Below are positions 52,807 to 62,700 of a stretch of 64,000 nt of DNA, piece by piece. The notes beneath the pieces are model-generated. The model was given only the letters and a program-made list of their open reading frames with translations, ran no database searches and was not told the DNA's origin. This DNA is from DASUNP01 sp035249305 (GTDB lineage Bacteria; Acidobacteriota; Blastocatellia; UBA7656). Location: positions 9,884-73,883 of the forward strand of contig DATFGQ010000103.1 of the NCBI GenBank assembly GCA_035249305.1, given 5' to 3'. A program made the translations under genes and the position numbers. The first letter of the stretch is position 1, and every line of letters begins with the position of its first letter.

Positions 52807-53253
52807 ATGAAAGCTCTGAAGACAGGGTTAGTAATTACATTGACAGTTTTATTCTATATCGCCTGTGGCTCTCCTCAGACCGCGAACCAGAATGGGCCGG
52901 TTCAACCATCGAACTCAAACACAAGCTCGACCGCGGCTACGCCTACAGGCGACCAGGCGAACGCGAACGCCACGTCGAAGCCGATCAACAAGGCTGACCC
53001 GGTCGCGGGCGTCGACGCGGTGGGGTTGTTTGAAAAGCACAAGTGCGCCCTCTGTCATGGCGTGGACGGCAAGGGGAAGGCCAAAGGGGCGCCCGACTTC
53101 ACCAACGCCGAGTGGCAGGCCAAAGAGAGCAACGACGAGCTGATCAAACAGATCAAGGAAGGCGACCCGCCGAAGATGCCCGCGTATAAAGATAAGCTGA
53201 GCGACATCGAGCTCAAGGCGCTAGTCGGCCACATCCGCTCTTTCGCGAAATAA
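52807..53253 (+). CDS. Lipoprotein cytochrome c (class I, single haem)
   Basis: 148 residues with AAAGGAG before the ATG. The signal ends in a lipobox (FYIAC, Cys20), then a Ser/Thr/Asn/Gln-rich linker (21-60). The haem c site is CALCH (80-84) and the sixth ligand is probably Met124 in PPKMPAYKD. It would be a membrane-anchored periplasmic electron carrier. It may hand electrons to a terminal oxidase or a peroxidase such as the di-haem enzyme at 19277, though the genes are far apart. Confidence 0.88.
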   Translation: MKALKTGLVITLTVLFYIACGSPQTANQNGPVQPSNSNTSSTAATPTGDQANANATSKPINKADPVAGVDAVGLFEKHKCALCHGVDGKGKAKGAPDFTNAEWQAKESNDELIKQIKEGDPPKMPAYKDKLSDIELKALVGHIRSFAK

Positions 53254-53259
53254 CAGAGG

Positions 53260-53313
53260 CAGGGGCCATCTGAAATATCAAATATCAAATTTGAAATTTC
53301 AAAGTGGCCCCTG
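53260..53313. repeat. Hairpin with family D heptamer core
   Basis: Outer arms CAGGGGCCA (53260-53268) and TGGCCCCTG (53305-53313) flank tandem TGAAATA/TCAAATA/TCAAATT/TGAAATT/TCAAAGT units (53271-53303). It separates the cytochrome and nucleotidyltransferase genes. The stem covers a possible GTG start of the next gene, favouring the later ATG. Confidence 0.65.
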
Positions 53314-53321
53314 ACGCCTGC

Positions 53322-54596
53322 ATGAACCGGGCAGTGTTGACCATCTGCGAAGCGGTGCGCGCGGCGGGCGGCAGGGCGATGCTCGTCGGCGGGTGGGTGC
53401 GCGATTACTTGCTCGGCATTGAGTCGAAAGACTTCGACATAGAGGTCTACGGCGTGGAGCCTCAAAGGCTCCGCGCGCTGCTCGAAACTATCGCCCCAGT
53501 CAACGCCGTAGGCTGGCAATTCGCGGTTTACAAGCTCGCCTTTCGCGGCCCTCCTTCATTCGAGATAGACGTTTCAATCCCGAGGCGCGAGTCAAAATCC
53601 GGGCGCGGCCACCGCGGCTTCACCATAGAAGGCGACCCGCAGATGTCTTTTGAAGAGGCCGCACGCAGGCGCGACTTCACCGTCAACGCGATCCTCTTCG
53701 ACCCCCTGACCGACGAGGTCGTCGACCCGTTCGGCGGCGCGAGCGACTTGAAGGCGCGGCTCCTGCGGGCCGTCGACGACGACACGTTCGTCGAAGACAG
53801 CCTCCGCGTGTTGCGCGCCGTTCAGCTCGCCGCGCGCTTCGAGATGTCGGTCGAGCCGCGCACGGCACGGTTGTGCGGGGCCGTAGACCTCGCGGACCTC
53901 CCTCACGAGCGCGTCTGGGGCGAGGTGGAAAAACTCTTAACGATGGCCGCGCGCCCATCGATAGGCATTCAAGTCGCGCTCGAACTCGGCGTGCTCGATA
54001 AGCTCTTCCCCGAAATCCGCGCACTCGCCGATGGCGATCTATTCGCTCACACGAAACTCGCTATGGACGAGGCCGCCCGCCTCACCGTCGACCTGACAAA
54101 AGAGAAGCGCGTGGCCGTCATGCTCGCCGTCCTGTGCCACGGCCTCGGGGTCGAAGCGGCGCGCGGTGTGATGAGCCGGCTCGGGCTTTACACGCTTTCG
54201 GGCTACGACGTTCGGTCGCAAGCGCTCGCCTTGGTGCGCGAGCACTTGAGGCCGGCCGAGTTTTATGACGACCGCGAGCAGCTCGCGGACGGCGCATTCC
54301 GCAGGCTCGCGCGCACCGTCGACCTGGACCTGCTCTATCGCGTCGCCAAAGCCGTCGCGGTTGGACGCGGCGCGGCGTCGGCCATAAAGGAAGATTGGTT
54401 CATCGAAAAGGCGCGCGAGCTTGGAGTCGAATACCGCGCGCCCGAGCCAGTGCTGAAAGGCCGCCACCTGATAGAAGCCGGCTTCGCGCCGGGCCCTCGG
54501 ATGGGCGAGATACTGCGCGCGGTCTACGAGCTGCAATTAGACGGCCGCGTAGCCGACCTCGACCAGGCCCTCGCCGCCGCGCGCCGCCTCGCATGA
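53322..54596 (+). CDS. cca: tRNA nucleotidyltransferase (CCA-adding family)
   Basis: 424 residues from the ATG at 53322; a GTG at 53304 lies in the upstream hairpin stem. Class II nucleotidyltransferase head with GGWVRDYLLG (about 18-27) and the metal-binding pair DFDIEVYG (about 32-39). Next come RRDFTVNAILFDPLTDEVVD (about 117-136) and DSLRVLRAVQLAARFEMSVE (about 158-177), the substrate-reading motif. A helical tail with AHTKLAMDEA and VLCHGLG follows; the HD-type residues are only partly conserved. It adds or repairs the CCA end of tRNA. No ribosome-binding site is visible. Confidence 0.88.
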   Translation: MNRAVLTICEAVRAAGGRAMLVGGWVRDYLLGIESKDFDIEVYGVEPQRLRALLETIAPVNAVGWQFAVYKLAFRGPPSFEIDVSIPRRESKSGRGHRGFTIEGDPQMSFEEAARRRDFTVNAILFDPLTDEVVDPFGGASDLKARLLRAVDDDTFVEDSLRVLRAVQLAARFEMSVEPRTARLCGAVDLADLPHERVWGEVEKLLTMAARPSIGIQVALELGVLDKLFPEIRALADGDLFAHTKLAMDEAARLTVDLTKEKRVAVMLAVLCHGLGVEAARGVMSRLGLYTLSGYDVRSQALALVREHLRPAEFYDDREQLADGAFRRLARTVDLDLLYRVAKAVAVGRGAASAIKEDWFIEKARELGVEYRAPEPVLKGRHLIEAGFAPGPRMGEILRAVYELQLDGRVADLDQALAAARRLA

Positions 54597-54621
54597 CCCT
54601 CTCACCTTTCGATCTTTATCG

Positions 54622-54650
54622 TTGACAATAGCCCTGTTTAACTATATTCT
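54622..54650 (+). promoter_or_regulatory. feoAB promoter
   Basis: Perfect TTGACA (54622-54627), a 17-base spacer and TATTCT (54645-54650). The start point would fall at about 54657, at the edge of the operator palindrome. Confidence 0.65.
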
Positions 54651-54655
54651 TCGGG

Positions 54656-54690
54656 TGAGGCAAATTGAAAATGACTTTCAATTTGCCTCA
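54656..54690. promoter_or_regulatory. Fur-like operator (15-bp-arm palindrome)
   Basis: Perfect 15-base arms (54656-54670 and 54676-54690) around five bases. The centre, TGAAAATGACTTTCA (54666-54680), matches 12 of 14 positions of the 7-1-7 Fur consensus TGATAAT-N-ATTATCA. It lies just after the -10 box and before feoA, so iron-loaded Fur would block transcription. Confidence 0.7.
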
Positions 54691-54725
54691 ATCTTGCCTG
54701 ACAGGTTTAGTTGGAGAGGTATCGT

Positions 54726-54944
54726 ATGAGTCTGCTGGATGCGCCGATGAACGAGTGGCGTCGGATCGACCGGCTCGAAGGGCCTGATGAAGAGTGCCGC
54801 CGTCTGCTCGACCTGGGGCTGACGCCGGGCGAAGAGATGGCCGTCGTGCAATCGGTCCCTCTGGGAGACCCCCTTGTGGTCGTAGTGCGCGGAATGCGCC
54901 TCGCCCTGAGGCGGCGCGAAGCCTCGTGGGTACAGGTTCTATAA
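54726..54944 (+). CDS. feoA: FeoA family protein
   Basis: 72 residues from the ATG at 54726 (GGAGAGG 7 bases upstream). A small SH3-like fold with the family pattern CRRLLDLGLTPGEEMAVVQS (about 23-42) and a final beta strand with RREASWVQV. It binds and modulates FeoB in ferrous iron uptake. It is immediately followed by feoB with no gap between stop and start. Confidence 0.85.
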   Translation: MSLLDAPMNEWRRIDRLEGPDEECRRLLDLGLTPGEEMAVVQSVPLGDPLVVVVRGMRLALRRREASWVQVL

Positions 54945-56942
54945 GTGGACATAGGTTCAGTAAAGGTGGCCACGCCCGCAGTCCCAACCCAGCAAGAAAA
55001 AGCACCGGACCAGGGGACCGAGCCGCGAGCTTTAACGGTCTGTCTTGCGGGCGTCCCGAATGCCGGTAAGACCGCGCTGATGAACGCGCTGACGGGCGGC
55101 GGTTTCCACACGGCGAACTACCCCGGCGTCACCGTGACGCTTTCGCGGGGCAAGAGCCGCGCGGAGTTCGGCCCGCAGCTTTCGCTCGTCGACCTGCCGG
55201 GCGTGCACAGCCCAGTTGCGCCTTCGCCCGAAGAAGAGCTCTCCTGCCGGGTCCTCGAAGGCCGACACCCCTCGATTCAGCCCGACGCGATAATAGTCGT
55301 CGTCGACGCGACGCAGTTGGAACGCCATCTCAAGTTCGCCTCCTTCGTGGCGCGGCGCGGCAAGCCCATAGTAATTGCGCTAACGATGATTGACCTGCTC
55401 GCGCGCACGAACCAGTCGGTCAACGCCCGCCGCCTGGCCGACGCGCTGAACGTACCCGTAGTGCCCGTCGACGGGCGGACTTCGTGGGGTGTGGCCGAGT
55501 TGGTCCAGAAGCTCCGCCTTAGCGTCGAACGGCCCGCGACCGGCTACAACGTACTGGCCGACCTGCCCGAAGAGCCCGTAGAGGCTTACCGCACGATACG
55601 CGAACTCTTAGACCGAAGCGGCGCCGTAAAACAGACGAAGCCGCTGCTGGTTGCGGAGGACTCTCGCACGGCGCGCATAGACCGGCTGGTCTTGCACCGC
55701 TACCTCGGCTTCCCGATATTTTTCGCGATACTCGGAGCGCTGTTCGCGTCGATCTTCTGGGCCGCGCAGCCGTTTATGGATCTGATCGACTGGGGTTTTA
55801 CTCAGGCGAGCGCGGGCGTGCTCAACCTGCTGCCCGAAGGCGTGCTGTCGAGCTTCTTAGCCGAAGGCATCATAGGCGGGGTCGGGTCGGTCGCGGTCTT
55901 CTTCCCTCAGATCGTAATACTCTTTTTTCTGATGACGCTGCTCGAAGATTCGGGCTATCTCTCGCGCGGCGCTGCGCTCGTCGATAAGCCGCTCTCGCAC
56001 CTCGGACTGCACGGCCGCTCGTTCGTGCCGATGCTTTCGGGTTACGCCTGCGCGATCCCTGCGGTGCTTGCCGCCCGCACGATCCCGCAAAAGCGAGAGC
56101 GGCTGCTTACCATCTGGATCATCCCGCTTATGAGTTGCAGCGCACGCCTGCCGGTCTACGCGCTGCTCCTGGCCGCGCTCTTGCCGGGCGCGCCGGGCAA
56201 GGCGGGCCTGATACTTGCCGCCATCTACGTCGCCAGCCTGCTCGCGGGCGCTCTCACGGCGGGGCTGATAAGCCGGTTCATACTCGGCAAGCGGTCGAGC
56301 TCTATGCTCGCCATGGAGATGCCCGTCTACCGCCGGCCGCTTTTGAAGCCGACGCTGAGAATGACCTGGACGCGGTCGTCGGCCTATCTCAAGAAGGCCG
56401 CAGCCCCGATCATAATTATCTCATCCTGTCTGTGGCTGCTCTCGAATTTCGGGTTAGGCGCGAGCCAGCCCGCCACGGCAGACGGCCAGGCGGCTTCTTT
56501 TATCGCCCGAAGCGAGCTTGACCAATCGCTTGCGGCAGAGCTCGGGCAGACGATGGAGCCCGCGCTCAAGCCTATGGGGATAGACTGGCGCGTCGGCGTA
56601 GGGCTGATCGCGGCCTTCGCTGCGCGCGAAGTCTTCGTCAGCACGATGGCGATCGTCTTTCACGTGGCCGACGACGAGGAGACCCGGCAGGAAGGGCTGC
56701 TCGAAAGCATGCGCGCCGCGACGTTTGGTGAGAGCTCGCAAAAGGTCTTCACCACGTCGAGCGTGATCGGGCTGATAATCTTCTTCTTCTTCTCGCTGCA
56801 ATGCCTGTCTACTGTCTCGGTCGTCCGCAGCGAGACAGGCTCCTGGCGCGTGGCGGGGCTGCAACTGCTTTTCTACACAGGCCTCGGTTACCTCCTCTCT
56901 TCGGCCACGGTTCAGGGCTTGCGCCTGTTGGGCGTAGACTGA
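54945..56942 (+). CDS. feoB: Ferrous iron transporter FeoB
   Basis: 665 residues from a GTG that abuts the feoA stop. N-terminal G domain: G1 GVPNAGKT (36-43), G2 NYPGVTV, G3 DLPGVHS and G4 in the atypical form LTMID. The membrane part carries two Gate modules, with GYACAIPAVLAARTIPQKRE (about 365-384), whose Cys lies on the ion path, and GVGLIAAFAAREVFVSTMAI (about 545-564). It imports Fe(II) across the inner membrane, driven or gated by GTP. About 30 N-terminal residues before G1 are extra and may not be translated. Regulated with feoA. Confidence 0.95.
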   Translation: MDIGSVKVATPAVPTQQEKAPDQGTEPRALTVCLAGVPNAGKTALMNALTGGGFHTANYPGVTVTLSRGKSRAEFGPQLSLVDLPGVHSPVAPSPEEELSCRVLEGRHPSIQPDAIIVVVDATQLERHLKFASFVARRGKPIVIALTMIDLLARTNQSVNARRLADALNVPVVPVDGRTSWGVAELVQKLRLSVERPATGYNVLADLPEEPVEAYRTIRELLDRSGAVKQTKPLLVAEDSRTARIDRLVLHRYLGFPIFFAILGALFASIFWAAQPFMDLIDWGFTQASAGVLNLLPEGVLSSFLAEGIIGGVGSVAVFFPQIVILFFLMTLLEDSGYLSRGAALVDKPLSHLGLHGRSFVPMLSGYACAIPAVLAARTIPQKRERLLTIWIIPLMSCSARLPVYALLLAALLPGAPGKAGLILAAIYVASLLAGALTAGLISRFILGKRSSSMLAMEMPVYRRPLLKPTLRMTWTRSSAYLKKAAAPIIIISSCLWLLSNFGLGASQPATADGQAASFIARSELDQSLAAELGQTMEPALKPMGIDWRVGVGLIAAFAAREVFVSTMAIVFHVADDEETRQEGLLESMRAATFGESSQKVFTTSSVIGLIIFFFFSLQCLSTVSVVRSETGSWRVAGLQLLFYTGLGYLLSSATVQGLRLLGVD

Positions 56943-57007
56943 GTGCGCGCCTTTGACACCCGCCCCGTCAAGGTCTAACATTGCTCCACACAGGGGATTA
57001 AACGACA

Positions 57008-57715
57008 GTGGAGAAGATGGCGGATACCGATTCCTATTTGGTCGAGCGACGGCCCGGGGGCGATTTGAGGGACCGCGTTAAATGGGCCTTAGTCGGCATC
57101 GGCTCGACGTTCGGGCTCCACGTAATAATCTCGCTCATCTTCGCAAGCATCGCGCAGCCCGCCTCAAGCTCCACAATGTCGGTCATAGTATTCGGGATGG
57201 GGCTCGGGGCATTCCTCATAGGCGGCTTCATCGTCGGCTGGATGAGCGAAGAGCTGCGCTTAATAGACTCGCTGGTAGTCGTCATCACGACGCTCGCGCT
57301 CACGACGATCGTCATGCTCGTGCTCCCCGCCACGAGCCGCGAGCAGTTCGTTACGGTCCTCCCGCTCGGCGACCTCACGGGGCACCCGGCCGAAAGCCTC
57401 GTCTTCATATCGCTTGCCGGCGTGGCGGCGGTCGCCGGCACTTACATAGGCTGGCACGTGACGGTGCCTCAAGAAGGCATAGTCGACCGCATAGCGCTGG
57501 TCGTGGGGCTGCTCGGGGCGATAGTCGGCCCCTTCCTTTTGCTTTCGGTAGGCGGGCGCGAGCAGGGGTCGAATCAGCCCGCGCTCCCCTGGTACTTCTT
57601 AGGGATCGTCCTTCTCTTAGTCTTGATTATTATGGGCGTCGGCTTCTTCATGTTCACGCGCGAGTCGCATCACGAAGAGGAGATATCGATCAGCCCCGAT
57701 CGCAAAGAGATTTGA
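57008..57715 (+). CDS. Five-span membrane protein of unknown function
   Basis: 235 residues from GTG (an ATG at 57017 is possible). Hydrophobic spans at about 25-48, 58-78, 87-107, 130-150 and 165-185, with a last one at 195-218; both ends are charged. No catalytic or binding motif is evident. The family is not recognised. It is downstream of feoAB by 66 bp and convergent with the kinase gene. Its last residues are encoded by a heptamer repeat. Confidence 0.6.
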   Translation: MEKMADTDSYLVERRPGGDLRDRVKWALVGIGSTFGLHVIISLIFASIAQPASSSTMSVIVFGMGLGAFLIGGFIVGWMSEELRLIDSLVVVITTLALTTIVMLVLPATSREQFVTVLPLGDLTGHPAESLVFISLAGVAAVAGTYIGWHVTVPQEGIVDRIALVVGLLGAIVGPFLLLSVGGREQGSNQPALPWYFLGIVLLLVLIIMGVGFFMFTRESHHEEEISISPDRKEI

Positions 57716-57746
57716 GATTTGAAATCTCAAATCTAAGATTTCAAAT
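57710..57746. repeat. Heptamer repeat, family D, across a convergent junction
   Basis: Consecutive units TTTGAGA, TTTGAAA, TCTCAAA, TCTAAGA and TTTCAAA form a self-complementary block. It contains the stop codons of both the membrane protein (plus) and the kinase (minus) and encodes the last residues of each. Confidence 0.7.
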
Positions 57747-59688
57747 CCCGCAAGTCATTAGCCACTTCGGCGGCAGTCTGGTAACGGTCGGCAGGGTTCT
57801 TCTTGAGCATTCGCTCTATTATCTTGATGAGCGCGTCGGGGGCGTCTTTGCGGTGCTTCTTTACGGCCGAAGGGCCGCGCTTGCTTATCGACTCGATAGT
57901 CTGAAAATAGGTGTCGCCCTCAAATGGCAGCCGGCCCGTCGTCACTTCGTAAAGCACTACGCCGAGCGAGAAGATGTCGGAAAGATGAGTTACTTCACCG
58001 CGCCCCGTAGCCTGCTCGGGCGACATGTAGTTCACGGTCCCTAACAGCACTCCCGATTCGGTCAATCGACTCTTGCCCGACCCGCGCTCAGCCAGCGGCG
58101 AAGGTTTCGCCAGCCCGAAGTCGAGCACCTTCACCTTGCCGCGGTCGGTGATCATTATGTTCGACGACTTGATGTCGCGGTGGACAACGCCGCGCTCGTG
58201 GGCTTCAAACAGCGCCTCGGCCGTCTGTATGCCGATCTCTACAACCGAGCTCAACTCAATTGGCCCGTAAGAGAGTCGGTCGGAAAGCGTCTCGCCTTCG
58301 ACGTACTCCATCACTATGAAAGGGTTGCCGGCCGCTTCGCCTATCTCGTAAATCGTTGCGATGTTCGGGTGGTTGAGCTGCGAAGCCATCCGCGCCTCCC
58401 TCAAGAAGCGCTGCTTCATCGTGTCGTCTTCAACATACTTCGACGCGAGCACCTTTATCGCCACCGTGCGGTGGAGGTCCGTGTCGTAGGCTTCGAATAT
58501 CTCGCCCATGCCGCCCGCGCCTAGCGAGCGCCGTATGTCGAAGCGGCCTATGTGGCCTTCGGGTTCTATGAGAGGCGGCGCTATGACCTTTTCGGTCTGG
58601 CCGTCGTGGACGGCCATCACCGCGCGGTCCGTGTCGCGCAGCTCCGTCGTTATCACGCGCGGGCGCGAGATCACAGTCGAGAAGAGCTTCGAGAACAAAC
58701 GCGGCCCGCGGTCGTCTTCGATGAAGTAGCCCGCGCGCTTGAGGTCTTGATAAATATGGTCCTGCTCCTTTTCGACTCGGCCATCCTCGTTGAACGAGCG
58801 TATCGCGCGCCGCTGGCCTTCGCCCATGTGGTCCCAGATGAAGCGGAACTGCCCCTTCGCCTCGTCCAGGAAAGTCGCCTCGACCTCTTCGCGGTCGAGC
58901 TTGCCATCGTTCTCCAGCAGGTGGTCGAAGTAGGCCGAGCAGGCTATCTGCAAAAAGTATGGGAAATACCCGGCCGTCTCTATGATCCGCCGCGCGTAGC
59001 CTTCAAGCGACAGCCCGGCTTCCGAAGAAGGCTTGACGATCAAGTCCATCGCCTCTTTGCGCGCGAACGCTCGCAAGAAGACGTTCGTGAAGATGTTGAA
59101 GAAGGGCGAGTCGGCTATCAACTGTGTGTGGCAAAGCTCCTGCAAATCCCTGGCCGAGCTCGTCACGTAGGCCACGTCGTAGTTGTTGGCTATGGACCGC
59201 AAGAAAGAGTAGAACTCAAGATCGAAGGCGCGGTTGGTCGTGATCGCGTCGAACTCGTCGAACAGGACTATCAGCTTGCGCCCGTCGCGCCGGAAATTCT
59301 CAAGAACGCTGCGGACCGAATCGAACGTCGGGTCGAGGCCGTTGAGGGCGTCGTCGCCGGTCTCTTTGGCTAACAGCGAGAAGAGCTCTTTGAAAAACTC
59401 CGTGAGCGTGAGCCGCCGTTTCTGTTGCAGGTCTATGAAGGCGAAAGCGTATGACTGAGAGCGGTCCAGGAGGCGCACGCGCACTTCGGGGTGGTTGATG
59501 AAGTAGAGGAGGGACGATTTACCTATGCGCCGCTCGCCGACTACGGATATCGATTGCGGCCGCGACGCGCCAATGCGCGAGAATATTTTTGATACCTCGC
59601 GCGTGCGCCCGAAGAACTGTTTCGGGTCTTTGATCGCGACCCGGTTCAGATACGGGTTGCGCGGCGTCGCCTGATCGATTGATGACAT
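57733..59688 (-). CDS. AAA/STAND ATPase fused to a Ser/Thr protein kinase
   Basis: 651 residues without signal or membrane span. The N-terminal ATPase has FFGRTREVSKIF (25-36), Walker A GERRIGKSSL (51-60), Walker B LIVLFDEFDAIT (139-150) and a helical lid to about 330, as in ORC1-like and archaeal AAA/STAND proteins. A linker leads to a full kinase (about 380-651): LGAGGMGEIF loop (389-398), Lys412 (VAIK), HRDIKSSN (503-510), DFGLAKP (523-529) and MSPEQATGRG. The ATPase resembles that of the receptor encoded 13 bp upstream, so the two may co-assemble and switch on the kinase. Bacterial kinases usually carry C-terminal sensor domains; an N-terminal NTPase is unusual. Confidence 0.87.
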   Translation of the reverse strand: MSSIDQATPRNPYLNRVAIKDPKQFFGRTREVSKIFSRIGASRPQSISVVGERRIGKSSLLYFINHPEVRVRLLDRSQSYAFAFIDLQQKRRLTLTEFFKELFSLLAKETGDDALNGLDPTFDSVRSVLENFRRDGRKLIVLFDEFDAITTNRAFDLEFYSFLRSIANNYDVAYVTSSARDLQELCHTQLIADSPFFNIFTNVFLRAFARKEAMDLIVKPSSEAGLSLEGYARRIIETAGYFPYFLQIACSAYFDHLLENDGKLDREEVEATFLDEAKGQFRFIWDHMGEGQRRAIRSFNEDGRVEKEQDHIYQDLKRAGYFIEDDRGPRLFSKLFSTVISRPRVITTELRDTDRAVMAVHDGQTEKVIAPPLIEPEGHIGRFDIRRSLGAGGMGEIFEAYDTDLHRTVAIKVLASKYVEDDTMKQRFLREARMASQLNHPNIATIYEIGEAAGNPFIVMEYVEGETLSDRLSYGPIELSSVVEIGIQTAEALFEAHERGVVHRDIKSSNIMITDRGKVKVLDFGLAKPSPLAERGSGKSRLTESGVLLGTVNYMSPEQATGRGEVTHLSDIFSLGVVLYEVTTGRLPFEGDTYFQTIESISKRGPSAVKKHRKDAPDALIKIIERMLKKNPADRYQTAAEVANDLRDLKS

Positions 59689-59701
59689 AACAACTCTGAT
59701 T

Positions 59702-62700
59702 CTAAAGCGTTCTCACCTCTTTAACCACCTGCCAGATCGAGTGAGAGCGGCGAATCCACAAACGCAGCAGGTCTATCTTGAACCTGAAGCCGTCGGAAGA
59801 GTTTTTGTCTAACAGCTCGCGGCGGAACATCTCTTCCAGCGTCAGCCTTATGGAGTTCTCTGACAGGTGCACGGGGTAATCGTTGGCCTTGACTGAAGCG
59901 CGCAGCTCGCCGGCCGTGGCGTACGCGTTCCCGTCCGGCAGTATGTCGGCCAATAGCGACAGCGACAGCTTCTCGTCGTCCGACAGCACGTCCCAGGTGT
60001 AGATCATCTGCGGCAGCGGGTTGTCGACCACGTCGGCGATGACTTCGCCGAGATGTGCGACCGTGACCCAGTTCCGCTCGTGCTCGTTCATGTAATCGAC
60101 GAGGTTCTGGCAGATGACCTGCGTGTAGAAGGGCTGCCCGGCGGTCAGCCGGCAGACTGCATCTATCACGCCGCGGCCGTAGACTACGCGCCCCTCGACG
60201 GGCTCGGTGATTAAGCGGTGGGCGTCTTTTTCGGACAGGAAGCCGACCTTACGGAACAGCGACCGCCGCAACAGCTCGCGCCAGTATTTCTTGTCGCGCT
60301 CTTCCAGACGGCGCGAGCCGGTGAAGATCAGGGCCAGCCGCTCTTTGTTGTCCATCAGCCCGGCCAGGAACGTGAACAGCTCGGGCGAGAGCTTCCCCTC
60401 ATCGACCTTGCCTTCCATCAGCTCGTACTCGTCCATCAATATCAGCAGCGTGCGGTCGCCTATCGCGGCAATCACCTCGTCGAGGAAGTCTAGAAAGACC
60501 GGGTAAGGGTTGCGGCCGTCGAACTGGGGCAGGCTCAATTCGAGCCTCGCCGCGCCCGCCGACGCGGCAGCGGCGCCCGTCGTATGAGCGTGCGCGGCCT
60601 GGCCTGCTTTCGCCACGCCCGCGCGCGCGACGGCTTCGGCTATCAAACGCGATACGCGCGCGAAGAACTCCGAGTCCGACGCGATGACCATCTCCTGCAT
60701 ATCGACGAAGACAGGGATGAAGCGGTCGCCCAGCCGGCCGTTCAACACCTGGTAGAGGATCGAGCTTTTGCCAACGCGCCGGTCGCCGCAAAAGACTATG
60801 ACGACGCCCTGGCTCACGCCTTCAAGCTTCGTGCGCACGTAGCGGAAATCGTCTTCACGGCCGTAAAACATCTGCTCCGTGCGGATGGGGTTCCCGACGA
60901 TGTACGGGTTGGGCTCTATCGGGACGTAGTTGCGCAGCTCTTTCGGCAGCACGTATTCGCGCTCGCGCACCCTGCGAGCGCGGACGACCGTGCCTATCGT
61001 GAAGCCTACGAGCGCGACCGCGACCGCGTAAAACCACCACCGCTTCCAGAAGGGCGACCCGACCCGGAGCGAGAGCGCGGCCGCGGGCGCTTCGATGCCG
61101 TAAAGGTCGCGGTTGAGCGCGACGATCTCGAACCTGTGCGTCCCCTCGCTCAGATCGAGCAGCGAGACTTCGCGCTCGGCCACGGGCTGGACCGGGAGCA
61201 GTTGCCAGCGCGCGTCGGCCCCATCCGACAAGAGCCTGTAGAGGTAGATGACCTGCCCGCTCATGGTGACGGCCGCGAAGCGGAACGACAGGCGGTGGCG
61301 GCCGTAAGAGATCTCGTGGACTTCCGAAGCCGGCACTGAAGACTGCCCGTCGACCTGCAACGAAGTCTCTACGACCGCCGCCGCGCGAACGGGCACGTGA
61401 CGCACCGCGCCTTTGTCGGTCGCGATCCAGATTCTTCCTTCGCCGTCTTCCGATATCGAGTTGATGCGGCTGCCCGTCAACGCCTGCGCCTCGCCAGAGT
61501 AGACGGTCGAGATGATGTGGCCTCCGAACAGTACGAACTTCTTGGCACGGCCGTCGTCAGTCCCCGTCCACAGGTAACGGCCCGCGCGGTCGACGTAGAG
61601 CGTGCTCGTAGGCTCGCCGTCGAAGGTCGTGAATTTCGACGCGGCGGGCGACGCCTCGGCGTAGACCTGTATGCCCGCCCGCGTGGCCACGAGCAGTCGA
61701 TCGTCGTAGCGCGTGATCCATCGCGCGTCGTTATCGGCGAGCCCGCGCGCGCTGTCGATGAGGTCGGCCGAGCCCGACTGAGGGTCGAAAGCGACTATGC
61801 CGCGCGAGGTGGCGAACCAGAGCCTCCCGTCACGGTCTTCGAACGCATGGCGCACGTCGTAGCCCGAAAGCTGTTCCAGGCTTTTCAAACGGTCGTCCTT
61901 GTAGATGTCCACGCCGCGGGCGGTCGCAAAGAGCATCGCGGAGTTGTTAGCGATGCTCGCGACCCAGTGGACGTTTTTCGACGACAGCCCGTTGCCTTCG
62001 TTGAACTGTGTGAGCGTCTGTCCGCTCAGGCGCAGCACGCCCTGGTCGGTCGCAAACCACGCCGCGCCCGCGCGGTCGAAAGCGACGGCCCGGCCCCCTA
62101 TGCTTGCGCGGAAGCGCTCGACGGGAACGAACCGCTCGTCGAGCATTCGCGACACACCGGCGGCGGTGACGAACCAGAGGCGGACAGCCGACGCGCCCCC
62201 CGCGCCCGCCGGCTCTTCGACCACCATGCGCACGTCGTTATCGGGAAGGCCGCGGCTCGTGCTGAAGTTGACAAAGCTGTAGAAGTCCGCGCGCACCGCG
62301 CCATTGTCTGTCCCGCACCACGTTATGCCTTCGCGGCTCGTGAAGATCGCGGCCACGCGGTCGCGTTCTACCGCGGCGATCCGCTGTGATTCGCTGCGCG
62401 CGGGGTCGTAAAGCAGCGCGCCGCCCGCCTGCATGGCGAGCCAGATGCGACCGCTCCGGTCCTGGCTTATCGCGCGAATGGTTGACGCCCCCGCGCCCGT
62501 CGAATCGGCGCGAGCCGTGGCGATAGGCGACGGGATGTTTACGCGCGCGCCGTCGAAAAAGAAGGCGCCTTTCGCGGTCGCGAGCCAGACGGTCCCGCCC
62601 CAATCGACGAAGACCGATTGCGCGTCCGTAAGGTCGATTGCGCGGTTAGTCTGCTCAAGCGGGGTCGCCGCCTGGCCCTCTATCGTCGCAAACCCGTTTG

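Noticed and set aside
54656..54690. Palindrome before feoA as a terminator of the upstream gene
   Set aside because: There is no T-run after it, it lies after the -10 box of a good promoter, and its centre fits a Fur site.
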